8,239 nt of DNA from an uncultured Verrucomicrobiota bacterium (GTDB taxonomy: Bacteria > Verrucomicrobiota > Verrucomicrobiia > Limisphaerales > UBA9464): contig CAIYXO010000631.1 of assembly GCA_903930165.1 (NCBI GenBank), positions 1 to 8,239 on the forward strand, read 5' to 3'. The position numbers and the translations under genes were made by a program. Of the stretch, positions 6,001 through 8,239 are shown piece after piece (the first letter of the stretch is position 1; each line of letters begins with the position of its first letter). The notes beneath the pieces are model-generated. The model searched no databases. It was not told the origin of the DNA and worked only from the letters and a program-made list of their open reading frames with translations.

Positions 6001-8200
6001 GAAGCCGGCCATCGCCCGGGCCGCCACCCAGCTCGCCGACGCCTCGGTGCCCGACGACATCCGCGGCCGCATCGCCGCCAACCTCGTGGGCGTCCGCAAT
6101 GTCGACCCCTCGGTCATCGGTGCCGTCGCCGGCCTCATCGCCCCGCAAAGCGGCCCTGCCCTGCAGAAGGCCGTCATCGAGGCCCTCGGCTCCGCACCGG
6201 AAGGCGCCCTGGCCCTGGTCTCCGCCTTCCCGCGGCTCTCCACCTCGCAGGTCGAGGCCGCCTTCGCCCAGATCCTCAAGCGCTCCGAATCCACGGCCGC
6301 GTTCATCGAGGCCGTGGCGCGGAAGGACGTCGACGTGAACCTCCTCGGCCCGGCACGCCTGCACCGGCTCCGGACCCATGGCGACGCCAAGATCGCCGCC
6401 CGCGCCAGCCAGGTCATCGACGACCTCAAGGGTCCCGAGGCCAAGGAGAAGGACGCCCTCATCAAGCGCCTCGAACCCGAGGTCGTGGCCGGAGGCGACG
6501 TCGCGAACGGCAAGAAGGTCTACGCCGCCAACTGCGCCGGATGCCACGCCTTCAAGGGTGAAGGCCGCAACCTCGCTCCCAACCTGACCGGCATGGGCGC
6601 CCACGGTCCCGCCGACCTGCTCGTCCACATCGTCGATCCGAACCGCCTGGTGGAACCCAACTTCATCAGCGTCAGCATCGAGACCAAGGCCGGGGACCAG
6701 TTCGACGGGATCATCGACCGCGAGAACGCCGCCGAGGTGGTCCTGCGGGACGCCTCCACGGACCACACGATCCGCACCGCCGACATCGCAAACCGCCGTT
6801 CCACGGGCCGCTCGCTGATGCCCGAGGGATTCGAGGCGCTGGGCGCGCCGGCGTTGCGCGACCTGCTCGCGTACCTCTGCGCCGACGACAACCGCTTCCG
6901 CCTCCTCGACCTCGGCGGTGCGTTCACCGCGAACAGCAGCCGCGGACTCTACATCACGCCGGAGAACCCCGACGACTCGATCGTCTTCCGCAGCTACGGC
7001 CTCAAGCGCATCGAGGAGGTGCCGTTCGACGTCGTGAGCCCCGAGAAGGCCGTCGCCAACGTCGTCGTCCTCAAGGGCGGCGCCCCCGACGCATGGTCGC
7101 GCAAGAGCCTGCCCAAGCGGGTCGAGGTGAAGGCGGGAGTCGCGGCCTCGAAGCTGCACTTCCTTGGCGGCGTCGCCGGATGGGGTTACCCGGCCGTGGG
7201 CGAGAAGGTGGAGGCCCTCAAGGTGACCGCCCACTTCGCCGACGGCGGCACCCAGGAGATGGTCTTCCGCAACGGCGTGGAGATCGCCGACTACCGCGGG
7301 CGTCCCGACGTGGACGGCTCGAAGGGACTTCCGTCCTGGACCAAGGGAGCGGGCCAGATCCGCTGGCACTCCCGGAACATCACCCGCGCCGGCGTGATCA
7401 CGAAGCTCGTCCTGGAGAGCTACGACAACGACGTCGCCCCGACCCTCTTCGCGATCACCGCGGAGCTGGGCGCCCCGGCGGGTCCGGAACAGGCGGCGGC
7501 CCCGAAGGCCCTCCCGGTCCTGAAGTGGAACGCCGGTCTCAAGACGCTGCTCATCGGCGGCGGCGCCTCCCACGACTACCAGAGGTTCTTCAACCTCGCC
7601 GACGTGGCGATGCTGAACGGCTCCGGCCGGATCAGCGCGAACTACCTCGAACCCCAGGACGTGAGCGTCGAGTCGGTGAAGTCCGCCGACGTCCTCGTCA
7701 TCAGCGCCAACAAGGCGTTCCCCGACGCCGCCGTCCGCGACGCCGTCTTCGCACATGCCGCGGCGGGCAAGGGACTCGTCCTGCTGCACCCCGGCCTGTG
7801 GTACAACTGGCCCAACTGGGCCGCGTTCAACCGCGAGCTCGCCGGCGGCGGTTCCCGGGGCCACGACCGCTACGGCGAGTTCGACGTCAAGGTCTCGGGC
7901 GCGAAGCACCCCATCCTGACCGGCGTCCCGGAGTCGTTCCGTCTCAGCGACGAACTCTACTACTTCGAGACCGACCCCGCCGGCACGGCCATCGAGGTCC
8001 TCGCCACCGCGCACTCCACCGCGAAGGACAAGACCTACCCGCAGGTGTTCGTGGTGAAGCATCCCAAGACCCGCATCGCCGGCATCACCCTCGGCCATGA
8101 CGGCGTGGCCCACAGCCACGAGGCGTTCAAGGCCCTTCTCCGCAACGCCGTGTTCTGGTCGGCCGGCCAGGAAGGCTGGATCACCGCCTCCGCGAAGTAG
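3053..8200 (+). CDS. Exported multidomain protein: ThuA-like, PVC-type propeller dehydrogenase, HEAT-like repeats, cytochrome c, ThuA-like
   Basis: The product has 1715 residues. Residues 1-23 form a signal peptide (basic start, hydrophobic core, cleavage likely after LTA), which favours the ATG at 3053 over an in-frame ATG at 2954. Domains by eye: ThuA-like, 25-243 (HPIVKG at 156, DEVY 169-172, ending in GIAWAGR); PVC-type membrane-bound-dehydrogenase propeller, 277-682, with Asp-rich DxDGDG-type loops at 359-367 and 402-410 and THAVISNFRWGLDGW around His425; Ala/Leu-rich HEAT-like helices, about 700-1126; PVC-type c-haem domain, about 1148-1280, with CAGCH (Cys1161, Cys1164, His1165) and likely distal Met1256 in SLMPEG; beta-rich region 1283-1470, resembling a carbohydrate-binding sandwich; second ThuA-like domain 1497-1708 (HPILTG at 1619, DELYY 1633-1637). 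Known family members are periplasmic or membrane-associated. The inferred role is oxidation of a sugar or related substrate, with electrons passed to the haem. The substrate is unknown. There is no membrane helix after the signal peptide, and no visible frameshift. Confidence 0.95.
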   Translation: MNQLLRHLLPAWVLLCTALGLTADPLRVFIRAGVKTHGPNQHDHPRFLGDWTKLLGERGLKVAGAMEFPTEAQLAETDVVVIYAADGMKITGADREHFEKFLARGGGVVVVHDGVVAGDQHEWCKKIIGGSWRWDGEKKTQWHEGNVGLYFVNPTHPIVKGLSNFDWKDEVYNRLDMADDVEVLAQSFVDVFNIWPQLWTYEKTLPGGKAPYRAFVSIPGHEYDSFQTPHYRTVLLRGIAWAGRRENVDEFCKPEELASLTYPEGGPKRADKAVSTFQLHPEFNVTLAADERVAEKIMSVDWDEKGRMWVVETPEYPGGRDVNKNDFKAYWNRAQNPSAFPVGSKEVRKPLDRISILEDTDGDGVMDRRSLFADGLELPTSSVFWKDGVIVAQAPDILWIRDTNRDGRADKVEVLYTGWGTFDTHAVISNFRWGLDGWVYGSVGYTRGRVKSGDGKKDFGDIAAGIYRFKPDGSALEQVAAGGCNTWGCEVAPDGEILFTTATCGEPICHVVIPEKILARGQVGGMKSFLNVIEENKIYPAFDEKRQPYVQIDWVGAWTAAAGAAIYDGGAWPAKWAPEQRYSFFMGEATRQLFHHEFLEPKGATFQGRKEEGRKQTEFMASTDYWFRPIHSRVGPDGAMYVVDFYNQIAVHNDTRGPAHGARNAATRPDRDHHFTRLWRIQHKEAKKLPAAKLDRTSGTALVDALQSPNGWTRNTANRLLNEDPSLIEGAFQDLSTLIADTSAPVTARIHALWIYRTAAAAGPVPWSEQVSNALFNDPSPWIRKNALRVAAELSTNPDRLRSNEGDPVKSTREAVIERIKDTDGRVKIHALMAAGTLPADRSLADAVVAAWPTLKDRWLESAAIGAADRDPLLFVEAAFASKDPAFLADLVPHLARLVGNRKDAALAARLVQLLSRQPAATDGLKASVLEALAASLDAKTVPPLDADTLAALKSLLASGRTAGSTLPLIARWNAGGSLADDLKPAIARAATQLADASVPDDIRGRIAANLVGVRNVDPSVIGAVAGLIAPQSGPALQKAVIEALGSAPEGALALVSAFPRLSTSQVEAAFAQILKRSESTAAFIEAVARKDVDVNLLGPARLHRLRTHGDAKIAARASQVIDDLKGPEAKEKDALIKRLEPEVVAGGDVANGKKVYAANCAGCHAFKGEGRNLAPNLTGMGAHGPADLLVHIVDPNRLVEPNFISVSIETKAGDQFDGIIDRENAAEVVLRDASTDHTIRTADIANRRSTGRSLMPEGFEALGAPALRDLLAYLCADDNRFRLLDLGGAFTANSSRGLYITPENPDDSIVFRSYGLKRIEEVPFDVVSPEKAVANVVVLKGGAPDAWSRKSLPKRVEVKAGVAASKLHFLGGVAGWGYPAVGEKVEALKVTAHFADGGTQEMVFRNGVEIADYRGRPDVDGSKGLPSWTKGAGQIRWHSRNITRAGVITKLVLESYDNDVAPTLFAITAELGAPAGPEQAAAPKALPVLKWNAGLKTLLIGGGASHDYQRFFNLADVAMLNGSGRISANYLEPQDVSVESVKSADVLVISANKAFPDAAVRDAVFAHAAAGKGLVLLHPGLWYNWPNWAAFNRELAGGGSRGHDRYGEFDVKVSGAKHPILTGVPESFRLSDELYYFETDPAGTAIEVLATAHSTAKDKTYPQVFVVKHPKTRIAGITLGHDGVAHSHEAFKALLRNAVFWSAGQEGWITASAK

Positions 8201-8239
8201 CATCGGAGGTCTTCCTGCCCACGAAGACGCCGGACGGCC
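8201..8239. other. Short intergenic tail at the window edge
   Basis: These 39 bp follow the stop codon of the large gene. They contain a small dyad (GTCTTC at 8209-8214 and GAAGAC at 8223-8228, 8-nt loop) without a T-tract inside the window. No start of a further gene can be assigned. Confidence 0.3.

Noticed and set aside
4163..8203. A 1346-codon open frame on the minus strand, antisense to the large gene
   Set aside because: It is in codon-for-codon register with the plus-strand gene, so a stop would need a TTA, CTA or TCA codon in the sense frame, and these are avoided in this GC-rich gene. The antisense product shows no recognisable motif, while the sense product has clear domains.
8209..8228. 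Hairpin GTCTTC/GAAGAC just after the stop of the large gene, as a terminator
   Set aside because: The stem is only 6 bp, has an 8-nt loop, and no run of T follows in the visible sequence.

Overview
The window is high-GC DNA, roughly two-thirds G+C or more by eye, and densely coding. It most likely comes from a bacterium of the Planctomycetota-Verrucomicrobiota-Chlamydiota (PVC) group, probably Verrucomicrobiota. The main reason is the large gene at 3053-8200, whose propeller dehydrogenase and CxxCH haem domain belong to the 'Pirellula/Verrucomicrobium-type' families found mostly in that group. The style of the PanC and sialate O-acetylesterase sequences also fits. This is inference, because no rRNA or marker gene is present.

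Layout. (1) 1-1017, plus strand: the 3' part of a gene joining the C-terminal end of an SGNH/sialate O-acetylesterase-like domain to an alpha/beta hydrolase domain. Its start lies outside the window. (2) 1060-1926, minus strand: panC, pantothenate synthetase, convergent with gene 1. (3) 2011-2823, plus strand: dapF, diaminopimelate epimerase, divergent from panC across 84 bp. (4) 3053-8200, plus strand: a 1715-residue exported multidomain protein. Its order is signal peptide, ThuA-like domain, PVC-type propeller dehydrogenase, HEAT-like helical repeats, c-type haem domain, beta-rich carbohydrate-binding-like region, second ThuA-like domain. Intergenic gaps are short (42, 84, 229 and 39 bp). 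No tRNA, rRNA, CRISPR, insertion sequence or attachment site was seen.

How the genes fit together. panC (coenzyme A precursor) and dapF (meso-diaminopimelate for lysine and peptidoglycan) are housekeeping genes with no obvious link to each other or to their neighbours. The two flanking genes look like envelope or periplasmic carbohydrate functions: an acyl esterase/hydrolase fusion and a haem-linked dehydrogenase carrying ThuA modules. ThuA is known from disaccharide use through 3-keto sugars in rhizobia. The strongest candidate for something under-described is the large protein, which carries a ThuA-like domain at each end of an electron-transfer core. Its substrate cannot be read from the sequence.
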